DNA from: Rothia aerolata
GTDB taxonomy: Bacteria > Actinomycetota > Actinomycetes > Actinomycetales > Micrococcaceae
DNA: 64,000 nucleotides
Assembly: GCF_014635585.1 (NCBI RefSeq)
Contig: NZ_BMDC01000002.1
Span: 62,001 to 126,000 of the forward strand
Direction of reading: 5' to 3'
Shown here: one piece after another, positions 35,940-45,024 of the stretch
How positions within the stretch are numbered: position 1 is the first letter of the stretch
How the letters are laid out: each line of letters starts with the position of its first letter
Made by a program: the position numbers and the translations under genes
Notes under the pieces: model-generated
Database searches by the model: none
What the model saw: the letters and a program-made list of their open reading frames with translations, nothing else
Told to the model about the DNA's origin: nothing

Positions 35940-37484
35940 ATGGGAATTTTTAACCGTCATAAGAAAGAAGCCGGTCAGCCTGCACAGCAGCAGAGCTTTG
36001 AGGGCAACCAGCAGCAGCCTGCTTCATTCGCTGCTACCGAGCCTGCCGCACCTGCTGTTGAGCCCCTCAACAGCGAGGGCGGCCTGGGCCAGTTGGTAGC
36101 GCTGATGCGCGCTAAGGGCCAGGGCGAACTTGCCCTGGAACTGAAGCAGACCGGCAACGACATGAACCTGGGTTTCTTCGAGAACGACGCCGAGAAGGAA
36201 ACCACCGTGGTGGTGCCCGGTAGCGAGTGGTTTGACGCCGTAGCGGCCTTCTACACCGATGAAGAAAAGTCCCAGCGCGGTGCTTTTAACCGGGCCCTGG
36301 TCAAGACCGGTTCCGCCGAGAACTCACCGGTTGAACTCTCCCTGCTGCCCAGCGCCGGCGGTGAATCCCACAACCTGGTCTTCGCCTCTGCCGATGCGGA
36401 GAAGAAGGACCCCGTCGAGACTACTCAGGGCGAAAAAGCAGAAACCGCAGAAAACTCTGCTGCCGATTCCTTCAGCCGGATTGATAGCCGACTGAACTCG
36501 GAGGAACAGAAGAAAACCGAGACCGAGGAGAGCTTCTCTGAGATCGCCTTTGGCAAGAAGGAAGACAAGGAAGAAGAGAAGCCTCAGTACGTTACCGAGT
36601 CTGACCTGCCCACCGCGGAGGAGGCCATTGCTGCCCGCCAGGCCCGCGAAGCTGAGCAGGCGCCGTCCTTGGCCTCACCCCTGACCCAGCCTCACGCCAT
36701 CCACACCGTACCGGTTGACGACGAGCATATAGAGTTGGCAGATAACATCGAGTCAGCTGACTTTGATGAAGAGTCTGCAGAGGATTCTCACCAGCTGCCC
36801 GACCACATCGATGATGACTTCTCCGAAGAGCCGCTGACCCCCTCCGCCGCCTCTGCCGGCGCGGGCCTCGCGGCGCCGTCTTCACCCGCTGAGAAAACCG
36901 AGACCCCGCTTTCAGTAGCGGGTTCAGCAGACGTGCCGCAGAACGCTGAAGACTACGACGTCGCTCCCTCCTACAACAAGCCCGCCCAGCCGGTGGCTAA
37001 GCCCTCGACCACCGCCAAAGCAGAGGGCAACCTGGTGCTCACCGAGGCCGAGGTTGTCTCCCGCCTGGCAGGTGCTCAGGAAGCGCTCTTTGGCCCCAAC
37101 GGTACCGCGCGTGACGTTTCCACCGTGCTGATTCGTATTCGCTCGCTGGGCTCCTACTACGATGCCCTGACCCACGTGCGGTCCGGCGGCTTCTGGGACC
37201 AGAAGAAGACCTTCGAGTTGGTTCCCGAAGACGTGCTCAACGTGCTACAGCTCAAGGCTGACTCCTACCAGGAGGGCTCCGGCTCACCTTTGGCAATCAG
37301 CCTGCGCTTTACCCCCGGCATTCCTCCGGTGGCCCGCTTCGACTACTCCAACGAAGAGGCTTTTGTACAGTACAGCGACCACCTGCCTGCCCAGCAGTAT
37401 GTTGAGGAACTGCGCATGTTTCCCCGCACCGGTTCAAACATTCCTGACCACATGAACCAGGCACTGACCAGCTGGTCGTTCTAG
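35940..37484 (+). CDS. Unknown protein with two conserved ends and an acidic disordered middle
   Basis: 514 residues. The first 25 are Lys/Gln-rich. Residues about 40-160 form a compact domain (GGLGQLVALMRAKGQGELAL). About 160-355 is low-complexity, Glu/Ser/Ala-rich and probably disordered. About 360-514 is a second globular part ending in PPVARFDYSNEEAF and MFPRTGSNIPDHM. That end has a faint likeness to YezG/DUF600-type immunity proteins, which I do not rely on. No signal peptide or membrane segment. GGGAGAGAG precedes the ATG. It lies inside the nucleoside salvage cluster, so a link is possible but unproven. Confidence 0.7.
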   Translation: MGIFNRHKKEAGQPAQQQSFEGNQQQPASFAATEPAAPAVEPLNSEGGLGQLVALMRAKGQGELALELKQTGNDMNLGFFENDAEKETTVVVPGSEWFDAVAAFYTDEEKSQRGAFNRALVKTGSAENSPVELSLLPSAGGESHNLVFASADAEKKDPVETTQGEKAETAENSAADSFSRIDSRLNSEEQKKTETEESFSEIAFGKKEDKEEEKPQYVTESDLPTAEEAIAARQAREAEQAPSLASPLTQPHAIHTVPVDDEHIELADNIESADFDEESAEDSHQLPDHIDDDFSEEPLTPSAASAGAGLAAPSSPAEKTETPLSVAGSADVPQNAEDYDVAPSYNKPAQPVAKPSTTAKAEGNLVLTEAEVVSRLAGAQEALFGPNGTARDVSTVLIRIRSLGSYYDALTHVRSGGFWDQKKTFELVPEDVLNVLQLKADSYQEGSGSPLAISLRFTPGIPPVARFDYSNEEAFVQYSDHLPAQQYVEELRMFPRTGSNIPDHMNQALTSWSF

Positions 37485-37494
37485 AAAAATTTGG

Positions 37495-37525
37495 GAGCCG
37501 GGTTGCTGATTCAGTAGCCCGGCTC
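37495..37525 (+). terminator. Hairpin terminator before add
   Basis: GAGCCGGG (37495-37502) pairs with CCCGGCTC (37518-37525), followed by TTG. It lies 10 bp after the stop of the unknown gene. Confidence 0.65.
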
Positions 37526-37555
37526 TTGCGTATCGAGTTTCTACCCAAGGAAAGA

Positions 37556-38767
37556 ATGTCTACTACCCAAGATTTCAGCTGGATTCAGCGACTGCCCAAG
37601 GTCAGCCTGCACGATCATCTGGACGGCGGTTTGCAGCCTGCAACCGTGGTGGAGATTGCCGGGGAAATCGGGCATAAACTCCCCGCTGATTCGGCAGAGG
37701 AACTCGCGGCCTGGTTTGCTGAGGCAGCGGATTCGCGGTCGCTGGAAAAGTACCTGGAAACTTTTGAGCACACCCTGGCGGTGATGCAACGCGCTGAAGA
37801 CCTGCGCCGGGTGGCGCGCGAGCACGTGCTGACCCTGGCGGGGGACGGCGTCGTCTACGGTGAGGTGCGCTGGGCGCCGGAGCAGCACACCGCCGCCGGG
37901 CTCACTATGGAACAGGCTATTGAGGCGGTAGCAGACGGCCTGCACGACGGTATGGAGTTCATCGCGCACAACGGTGGCCGCGTGCTGGTCAACCAGATTA
38001 TTTGTGCCATGCGCCAGAACGACCGCTCGCTTGAGGTGGCGCAACTGGCCGTGAAGTACCGCCGCATTGGCGTGGTGGGCTTTGATTTGGCGGGCCCCGA
38101 AGACGGTTTCCCCGCTTCCAAGCACCGGGCGGCGCTGGACTATGTGGCAGAGCACTTTCTGCCGGTGACCCTCCATGCTGGCGAAGCGGCCGGGCTAGAG
38201 TCTATTCGCTCTGCCCTGCTCGACGGCCGTGCCCTGCGCCTGGGCCACGGTGTGCGCATCACCGAAGACTTCCGCTACACGACCGTGGGCGAGATTGACC
38301 CCGAAGGTAAGCTCATGCCCGGAGCAGACCCCGCCCAGCCCATCCTGCAGCTGGGGGAGGCGGCGAGCTGGGTTAAAGATCGCCGTATCACCTTGGAAGT
38401 CTGCCCCCACTCCAATCTGCAAACCGATGCCGCCTACGCGGTCTCCGAGGGCAAGCCCTCAACCGAGGAGTGGGCACGAACCTACGAACAGCATCCCGTT
38501 GCCGCCCTGCGCGAGGCGGGATTCTCGGTGGCAATCAGCCCCGATAACCGCCTGATGAGTTCCACCTCTATCACCCGGGAGTTCGCAGATCTTGCCAAGA
38601 ACTTTGGCTACGGCGCGGCAGATTTCTTTGAACTGACCGTCAACGCCGTTGAGGGAGCCTTCGTTTCTATGGAAGAGAAGCAGATGCTGCTGCGCTCTAT
38701 TCAGGGTCCCTACACCCAGGCCATTGAAGCAGAGGCTCAGGCGGCCCAGGGCGGAGTTTCGGCATGA
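37556..38767 (+). CDS. add: Adenosine deaminase
   Basis: Deaminates adenosine and deoxyadenosine to inosine and deoxyinosine in purine salvage. About 403 residues. The zinc ligands are in SLHDHLDGGL (HxH), VTLHAGEAA and LRLGHGVRI, and the late catalytic motif is ISPDNRLMSS. The ATG at 37556 has AAGGAAAG upstream and is preferred over the frame start at 37526. Its stop overlaps the mazG start (ATGA). It completes the salvage cluster. Confidence 0.95.
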   Translation: MSTTQDFSWIQRLPKVSLHDHLDGGLQPATVVEIAGEIGHKLPADSAEELAAWFAEAADSRSLEKYLETFEHTLAVMQRAEDLRRVAREHVLTLAGDGVVYGEVRWAPEQHTAAGLTMEQAIEAVADGLHDGMEFIAHNGGRVLVNQIICAMRQNDRSLEVAQLAVKYRRIGVVGFDLAGPEDGFPASKHRAALDYVAEHFLPVTLHAGEAAGLESIRSALLDGRALRLGHGVRITEDFRYTTVGEIDPEGKLMPGADPAQPILQLGEAASWVKDRRITLEVCPHSNLQTDAAYAVSEGKPSTEEWARTYEQHPVAALREAGFSVAISPDNRLMSSTSITREFADLAKNFGYGAADFFELTVNAVEGAFVSMEEKQMLLRSIQGPYTQAIEAEAQAAQGGVSA

Positions 38768-39426
38768 GCACCCCAGAAGTCACCGAGGTAGGTAAAGAGT
38801 TCGAGCGCCTGGTGGCGATTATGGATACCCTGCGTTCGCCGGGCGGTTGCCCCTGGGACGGCCAGCAGACCCACCAATCCCTGGTGCGCTACCTCATCGA
38901 GGAATCCTACGAGGTGGTGGAGGCTATCGAAGCACCGGACGGCGTAGACCGGGCTCTGCTGCGCGAAGAGCTGGGGGACGTGCTGCTGCAGGTGGTATTC
39001 CACTCGCGGGTTGCCGCCGAAACAGCTGTAGAAGAGGGGGGCTTCACCATCCTCGAGGTTCTGCGCGGCCTCAACGAGAAGCTAGAACGCCGCCACCCGC
39101 ATGTTTTTGGTGACGAACCTGTCGATATTGAGGACGTCAACGCCCGCTGGGAGGAACTCAAAAAACAGGAAAAGCCCGAACGCACCTCTGCCTTTGACGG
39201 AATTCCGCCCCATCTGCCGGCCCTGGCACTGGCAGAAAAGGTGGTCTCCAAGGCCCAGAAGAACGGGGTAGAGCTGCCCGCAGCGCCGTCCTTAGAAAAG
39301 CCCCCGCAGACCGAAGCCGAGCTGGGGCAGGCACTTTTCGAGATGGTGCAGCGGGCAAAAGCGGCGGGCTTAGACCCCGAACGCGCCCTGCGCACCCACG
39401 CCCGGAACATCATCGAAGCCCATTAA
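38764..39426 (+). CDS. mazG: Nucleoside triphosphate pyrophosphohydrolase MazG
   Basis: House-cleaning enzyme that hydrolyses noncanonical NTPs to NMP and PPi. 220 residues with one clear MazG domain. CPWDGQQTHQSLVRYLIEESYE and LREELGDVLLQVVFH hold the metal-binding acidic set (split here by residue ELs). The C-terminal half is a shorter second domain. The ATG at 38764 overlaps the add stop by four bases. In many actinobacteria mazG lies before eno, as here. Confidence 0.95.
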   Translation: MSTPEVTEVGKEFERLVAIMDTLRSPGGCPWDGQQTHQSLVRYLIEESYEVVEAIEAPDGVDRALLREELGDVLLQVVFHSRVAAETAVEEGGFTILEVLRGLNEKLERRHPHVFGDEPVDIEDVNARWEELKKQEKPERTSAFDGIPPHLPALALAEKVVSKAQKNGVELPAAPSLEKPPQTEAELGQALFEMVQRAKAAGLDPERALRTHARNIIEAH

Positions 39427-39428
39427 CT

Positions 39429-40861
<1,433 letters not shown>

Positions 40862-40885
40862 GCGTTCGAACTCGGTTCGAGTTTA

Positions 40886-40995
40886 GGAGGCAGGGCTAAC
40901 GCTTGACGCCTGCTTCCCTCAAAACCCCTGCAAGCCCCTGAGGGCTTGTAGGGGTTTTTCAGTCCAGACGGCGTTGCCGCGTTAGCCCTGCCTCC
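40886..40995 (+). repeat. Structured repeat family B, copy 2
   Basis: The outer arms GGAGGCAGGGCTAACGC (40886-40902) and 40979-40995 pair perfectly over 17 bp. GACGCC/GGCGTT follows, then the internal loop with 5' TGCTTCCCTC and 3' CAGTCCAGAC. The inner stem AAAACCCCTGCAAGCCC pairs with 40941-40957 with one G-T. Both stems differ from copy 1. The 3' arm motif is partly repeated at 41004-41023 (GCGGCGTTGTCGCGTTAGCC), a decayed duplicate. Lying 25 bp after eno, it could also end its transcript. Confidence 0.75.
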
Positions 40996-41048
40996 GCCCG
41001 CACGCGGCGTTGTCGCGTTAGCCCATGTCTCTGCCCTGGTAGGGGCTC

Positions 41049-41117
41049 TTTGCCGAGCGGCCATTTTTATACCGAAAATCGCGGAAAAACGGTCAAAAAA
41101 TGGCCGCTCGAGGCAAA
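41049..41117 (-). repeat. Structured repeat family D, copy 1
   Basis: CGAGCGGCCATTTTT (41054-41068) pairs perfectly with 41096-41110, flanked by TTTGCC/GGCAAA. The inner ACCG/CGGT pairs around an AT-rich loop. Read on the minus strand, it matches the hairpin at 48544-48612 in stem and loop. Confidence 0.7.
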
Positions 41118-41133
41118 TCTGGGGAGTTACTGC

Positions 41134-41236
41134 GGGTCAGGGAGTCTCGACGCGCCGTATGGACTGAAGCTCAGTCTTCGATCGCTCAGCGATCGCGGCT
41201 GAGCGAGGGAATCAGGCGCTAGAGACTTCCCGACCC
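41134..41236 (-). repeat. Structured repeat family B, copy 3 (minus strand)
   Basis: Read on the minus strand, GGGTCGGGAAGTCTC pairs with GAGACTCCCTGACCC, with one G-T and the same A-C mismatch as copy 1. The internal-loop sides GCGCCTGATTCCCTC and CTTCAGTCCATACGGCGC match copy 1. The inner stem is different: GCTCAG/CTGAGC around a CGATCGCT/AGCGATCG hairpin. The rest of the gap to 41356 shows only the ribosome site of the next gene. Confidence 0.75.
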
Positions 41237-41356
41237 CGACAGGAGGGGGAAAAGTATCCCCGAGCCCGTCGAGAAGGGAAGTAACTCCGAGCCCCCCGCC
41301 AGCAGCTAAGAAGCGGTAGAATGGGAATTCAGCCCAGCCCACGCGAAAGGCCCCCT

Positions 41357-41872
41357 ATGTCTCAGAAGCCCCGCACCAGAAACCGTCGTCAGCAGCTGGC
41401 GAGTTTCTTCGGCAGCCGGCATCGTACGCCGAAGGAAGGCGCAGCGCAGGGCAGACGGTCTGAAAGTAGCGGCCCCACACCGGTGGCGGCCCATGCCTTT
41501 TCGGGCCGGTTTTTGATAGTGGTAGCGGTGCTGGTTTTTATTGCGATTGCTGCCTACGCGCCGCTGTCGAGTTTTTTCAAGCAGCAGGCTGAGATTAACC
41601 AGGTGCGGGAGCATATCGCCCAGCTTGAGGGCGAGAACCAGGATTTGAAGACCCAGCTTTCCTGGTGGCAGGATGACAACTTTGTCAAACAGCAGGCTAA
41701 ATCCCGCCTTTACTATGTGACGGAGGGGGAGACTCCCTATCTGGTCACGGGTACAGATTTCACCTCGGGCCTGGCAGACGATACGTCGGCGGCGGCCCAG
41801 ACCGCGCCCGAGCAGTCATGGACTAATAATTTGTGGGATTCTTTTCAGGAATCTTCATTGGAGGATAAGTAG
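41357..41872 (+). CDS. Septum formation initiator family protein (FtsB/DivIC-like)
   Basis: A 171-residue bitopic membrane protein of the divisome. The basic cytoplasmic N-terminus (about 50 residues) is followed by one membrane helix (FLIVVAVLVFIAIAAYA), a coiled coil (EINQVREHIAQLEGENQDL) and the family box ARSRLYYV-like (AKSRLYYVTEGE). The ATG at 41357 has CGAAAGG upstream and is preferred over the ATG at 41321. The order eno-divIC-DUF501-ppx is conserved in actinobacteria. Confidence 0.92.
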   Translation: MSQKPRTRNRRQQLASFFGSRHRTPKEGAAQGRRSESSGPTPVAAHAFSGRFLIVVAVLVFIAIAAYAPLSSFFKQQAEINQVREHIAQLEGENQDLKTQLSWWQDDNFVKQQAKSRLYYVTEGETPYLVTGTDFTSGLADDTSAAAQTAPEQSWTNNLWDSFQESSLEDK

Positions 41873-41878
41873 GTTTTG

Positions 41879-42469
41879 ATGTCTGAGAATCGAATTCCGG
41901 CGGGGTTTGGCGTTACCGCTGAAACTACCGCCCCCACCGCGCTTGATGTGCACGTGCTCTCGCAGCAGCTGGGTCGGAAGGTGCGCGACGTCGCTGAGAT
42001 TCCGGCGCGGTGCGTGTGCGGTAATCCGCTGGTTGCCGCTACCGCTCCGCGTCTCTCGAACGGTTCGCCCTTTCCCACAGTCTTCTACCTGGCGCACCCG
42101 GTGATTACCGCTGCGGTGAGCCGGTTTGAGGCTGAGGGCGTGATGTACGAGATGACCGACCGTCTTGAGGACGACGCCGAGCTTGCGGCTGCCTATCAGG
42201 CGGCGCACGAGAATTACCTGGCTGAGCGCGACCGCATTCGTCGGGAGGCCGGTATCGACGAGGTTCCCGAGATTGAGGGGGTTTCCGCCGGTGGTATGCC
42301 CACCCGGGTCAAGTGTCTGCACGCGGTGCTGGGCCATACGCTCTCGGTGGGCCGCGGGGTGAATCCTTTTGGTGATGAGACCCTGGATCTCATCCGGGAC
42401 TACTGGACACCCGAGCAGTGCGCCTGCGACCCCGCCTGGCGAGAGTCTTTTGAAGCCGAGGAAGCCTAG
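41879..42469 (+). CDS. DUF501 protein
   Basis: About 196 residues, matching the DUF501 family that sits between divIC and ppx in actinobacteria. Conserved Cys and His residues (ARCVCGNPLV, VKCLHAVLGHTLS, QCACDP) suggest metal or Fe-S binding. The biochemical role is unknown. The ATG at 41879 follows the divIC stop by six bases. GAGGATAAGTAGG precedes it. Confidence 0.9.
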   Translation: MSENRIPAGFGVTAETTAPTALDVHVLSQQLGRKVRDVAEIPARCVCGNPLVAATAPRLSNGSPFPTVFYLAHPVITAAVSRFEAEGVMYEMTDRLEDDAELAAAYQAAHENYLAERDRIRREAGIDEVPEIEGVSAGGMPTRVKCLHAVLGHTLSVGRGVNPFGDETLDLIRDYWTPEQCACDPAWRESFEAEEA

Positions 42470-42478
42470 GAGGATAGT

Positions 42479-43423
42479 ATGCGCGTTGGCGCCATCGACT
42501 GCGGCACAAACTCGATTCGTCTGCTGATTGCCGAGGTTCAGGAATCAAACGGCAAGCCGGCACTGAAAGATCTTGAGCGGCAGATGCGCATTGTTCGGCT
42601 GGGCGAGGGGGTAGATGCCACCGGCCATTTTGCCGAGGCTGCCCTGGAACGCACCTTTGCGGCTGCGCGGGAGTATGCTGAGCTTCTGGCCTCCTACGGC
42701 GTTGACCGGCTGCGCTTTGGTGCCACCAGCGCCACCCGCGATGCCGAGAACCGCGACGTCTTTATTACCGGCATTGAGGAAATTCTGGGTGTGAAACCCG
42801 AGGTGATCTCGGGAGAAGAAGAGGCTGCCCTCTCCTTCGCCGGCGCTGTTTCGGCGGTAGGTAACGGCCCCGAGAACACTCTGGTGGTGGATTTGGGCGG
42901 CGGCTCCACTGAATTTGTGCTGGGTAATGAGGACGGCGTGGCAGCGGCTGTTTCGATGAATATCGGCTGTGTGCGCCTGACCGAGCGGTACGGGGTTTCC
43001 GCGCCAGTCACCGAAGAGCAGGAGGCTTCGATTCTTCACGATGTTGATCGTGCCCTGAATGAAGCCGCCCAGACCGTAGATTTCTCTCGGGCAAGCCGCC
43101 TGGTGGGGGTGGCGGGTACCGTCACTACCGTAACGGCCCAGGCGCTGGGGTTGGAAACCTATGATGCAGAGCGGATTAACGGTACCGAGCTTTCGGTTCA
43201 GCGGGTAGCTCAGGCGGCCCGGGAACTGGCGGGAATGAACCGAGCTGAGAGAGCCAACCTGGGCTTTATGCACGAGGGGCGCATAGACGTTATCGGTACC
43301 GGCGCTCTGATTTGGTCTTCCATTGTGCGCAGGGTGAGCGAGGCCAGCGGGGCTGCCGTGGCTTCTGCCGTTGCCAGCGAATTTGATATTCTCGATGGTC
43401 TAGCGCTGTCTATTGCCCGCTAA
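42479..43423 (+). CDS. ppx: Ppx/GppA phosphatase (exopolyphosphatase)
   Basis: Actin-fold phosphatase acting on polyphosphate or (p)ppGpp. 314 residues, the short one-domain form usual in actinobacteria. Phosphate-1 motif AIDCGTNSIRLL, then GATSATRDAENRDVF, phosphate-2 motif VVDLGGGSTEF, and the Glu in the RLTERY region. It begins nine bases after DUF501. Whether polyphosphate or pppGpp is the main substrate cannot be told. Confidence 0.92.
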   Translation: MRVGAIDCGTNSIRLLIAEVQESNGKPALKDLERQMRIVRLGEGVDATGHFAEAALERTFAAAREYAELLASYGVDRLRFGATSATRDAENRDVFITGIEEILGVKPEVISGEEEAALSFAGAVSAVGNGPENTLVVDLGGGSTEFVLGNEDGVAAAVSMNIGCVRLTERYGVSAPVTEEQEASILHDVDRALNEAAQTVDFSRASRLVGVAGTVTTVTAQALGLETYDAERINGTELSVQRVAQAARELAGMNRAERANLGFMHEGRIDVIGTGALIWSSIVRRVSEASGAAVASAVASEFDILDGLALSIAR

Positions 43424-43442
43424 CCGTTTCGAGGAAGAATCT

Positions 43443-44786
43443 ATGCGCCGCCCGCTTATCTCACGCTTTGCCACTCTGACTCTTGCGCTGGGGCTTGCTC
43501 TGCTACCGGCGGCTGCCGGAGCGGTTGAGCCGGGAGATGAGCCCACCGGCGTGCCCTCGGTACCCGTTTTCTCGGCACCGGAGGGGGATTCTATCCGGGC
43601 CCGCGAGTACTGGCTGACAGACTATGGTTTTACCGACCTCTGGCAGAAAACAACCGGTGAGGGCGTGACCGTTGCTGTAATTGATACGGGTGTGGACGCC
43701 CAGCACCAGGACCTTAAAAATAATGTGGTTGAGGGCTATGACGCCTCTGACGCAGGCGATTCCCGGGGCTGGGAAGGGCTGGGCCTGGAACCCGAACACG
43801 GAACCCTAGCAGCCTCGCTGATTGCCGGCCACGGCCACCGAGACCCTGATGTGAAAGATACCGATGAACCGGGGGACCCTGCCGGAATTATTGGGGTGGC
43901 CCCTAACGCCGAAATCATGCCTATTTCCCTGGAAATAGGCACGGTTTCACAGAACCGTAAATCTATCGATGAGCAGCTACCCGATGCGGTGCGGTACGCG
44001 GTAGACCACGGCGCCGACGTCATTAATCTTTCGGTGGGCTCCGATAAAACCAGCTGGCCGCAGTCCTGGGACGAGGCCTTTGCCTACGCCGAAGAGCAGG
44101 GCGTGATTATTGTGGCGTCGGCGGGTAACCGCGGCTCGGGCCTGACCCAGGTGGGGGCTCCCGCTACCATGCCCGGGGTGCTGACGGTCGGAGGTGTTGA
44201 CCAGCAGCGCAAGGATTCGTGGTCGTCGTCGTCCCAGGGAATTTCCATTGCGGTGGCTGCCCCCAGCGAGAGCATGATTGGGGCAATCCCCAACAACAAA
44301 TATGCCACCTGGGCAGGCACCTCTGCCTCGGCCCCGCTGGTGGCGGGTCTGGCGGCCCTGATCAAGGAAGAGTACCCGGAGCTGACCGGCAATCAGATTA
44401 TCCAGCGCATTATTGAATCTGCGGACGACGCCGGGGAGCCGGGTCGCGATGCCCTCTATGGCTTCGGAATTATCAACCCGGAAAAGGCCCTGGCTGAGGA
44501 TACTCCCGACGATACCGAGAGCAATCCGCTGGGCTCGATGCGCGAGTGGATGAGCGTGCACCGCAAGGCAGAAGAAACCCCCACCGCAGAGCCCACCGAA
44601 GAGATGGAACCGGTGCACGAGGAGGGGGAGCAGCTACAGGATGAAGCGGCTCCCGTGGCCCATCGACCGGTCGAAGATTCGGGAATCCTGCCCTTCATTA
44701 TTCTCGGCGGCTTTGGTCTCTGGGTACTTATTATTACCGCCGGATCTATTTTCCGACTCAACAAACTGGGGCAGCGGCGTCGATAA
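43443..44786 (+). CDS. Mycosin-like S8 serine protease, membrane-anchored
   Basis: A 447-residue exported subtilisin-type protease. Signal peptide (LTLALGLALLPAAAGA), catalytic Asp in VAVIDTGVDAQHQDL, His in EHGTLAASLIAGHG, and Ser in WAGTSASAPLVAG. An acidic linker and one C-terminal membrane helix (FIILGGFGLWVLIITAG) end in a basic tail, as in the type VII secretion protease MycP. No ESX core genes are in the window, so its partner is unknown. The ATG at 43443 has GAGGAAG upstream. Confidence 0.88.
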   Translation: MRRPLISRFATLTLALGLALLPAAAGAVEPGDEPTGVPSVPVFSAPEGDSIRAREYWLTDYGFTDLWQKTTGEGVTVAVIDTGVDAQHQDLKNNVVEGYDASDAGDSRGWEGLGLEPEHGTLAASLIAGHGHRDPDVKDTDEPGDPAGIIGVAPNAEIMPISLEIGTVSQNRKSIDEQLPDAVRYAVDHGADVINLSVGSDKTSWPQSWDEAFAYAEEQGVIIVASAGNRGSGLTQVGAPATMPGVLTVGGVDQQRKDSWSSSSQGISIAVAAPSESMIGAIPNNKYATWAGTSASAPLVAGLAALIKEEYPELTGNQIIQRIIESADDAGEPGRDALYGFGIINPEKALAEDTPDDTESNPLGSMREWMSVHRKAEETPTAEPTEEMEPVHEEGEQLQDEAAPVAHRPVEDSGILPFIILGGFGLWVLIITAGSIFRLNKLGQRRR

Positions 44787-44925
44787 TCTACCCGGCCAGG
44801 GCGAAAAATTACTCTCAGAGAATATTCCCAGCTGAACAGTCCGTAAAATCTCCGGTTTGAAATGGGCAAAACGTTCTAAAAAGTGGCAAGATAGCTTATG
44901 AGTACTTGTGCTCGTTCGCTGAGCT

Positions 44926-44967
44926 GTGCCCGGCCGGAGTTTCCGGCGGCACATGCGCTCAAGAGCG
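44926..44967 (+). promoter_or_regulatory. Two tandem hairpins in the ndh leader
   Basis: GTGCC-GCCGGA pairs with TCCGGC-GGCAC (44926-44952, two-base bulge), followed by CGCTC-AA-GAGCG (44956-44967). They lie 60-100 bp before ndh and may be a leader structure or the terminator of the protease gene. Confidence 0.4.
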
Positions 44968-45024
44968 GGCGCGTAAGATCTGCACTGGGTCATACGCGAA
45001 TAACACAGAGGAAGAAGCAAATTT

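Noticed and set aside
42545-43273. Open frame of 242 codons opposite ppx
   Set aside because: Antisense shadow of ppx without any domain features.
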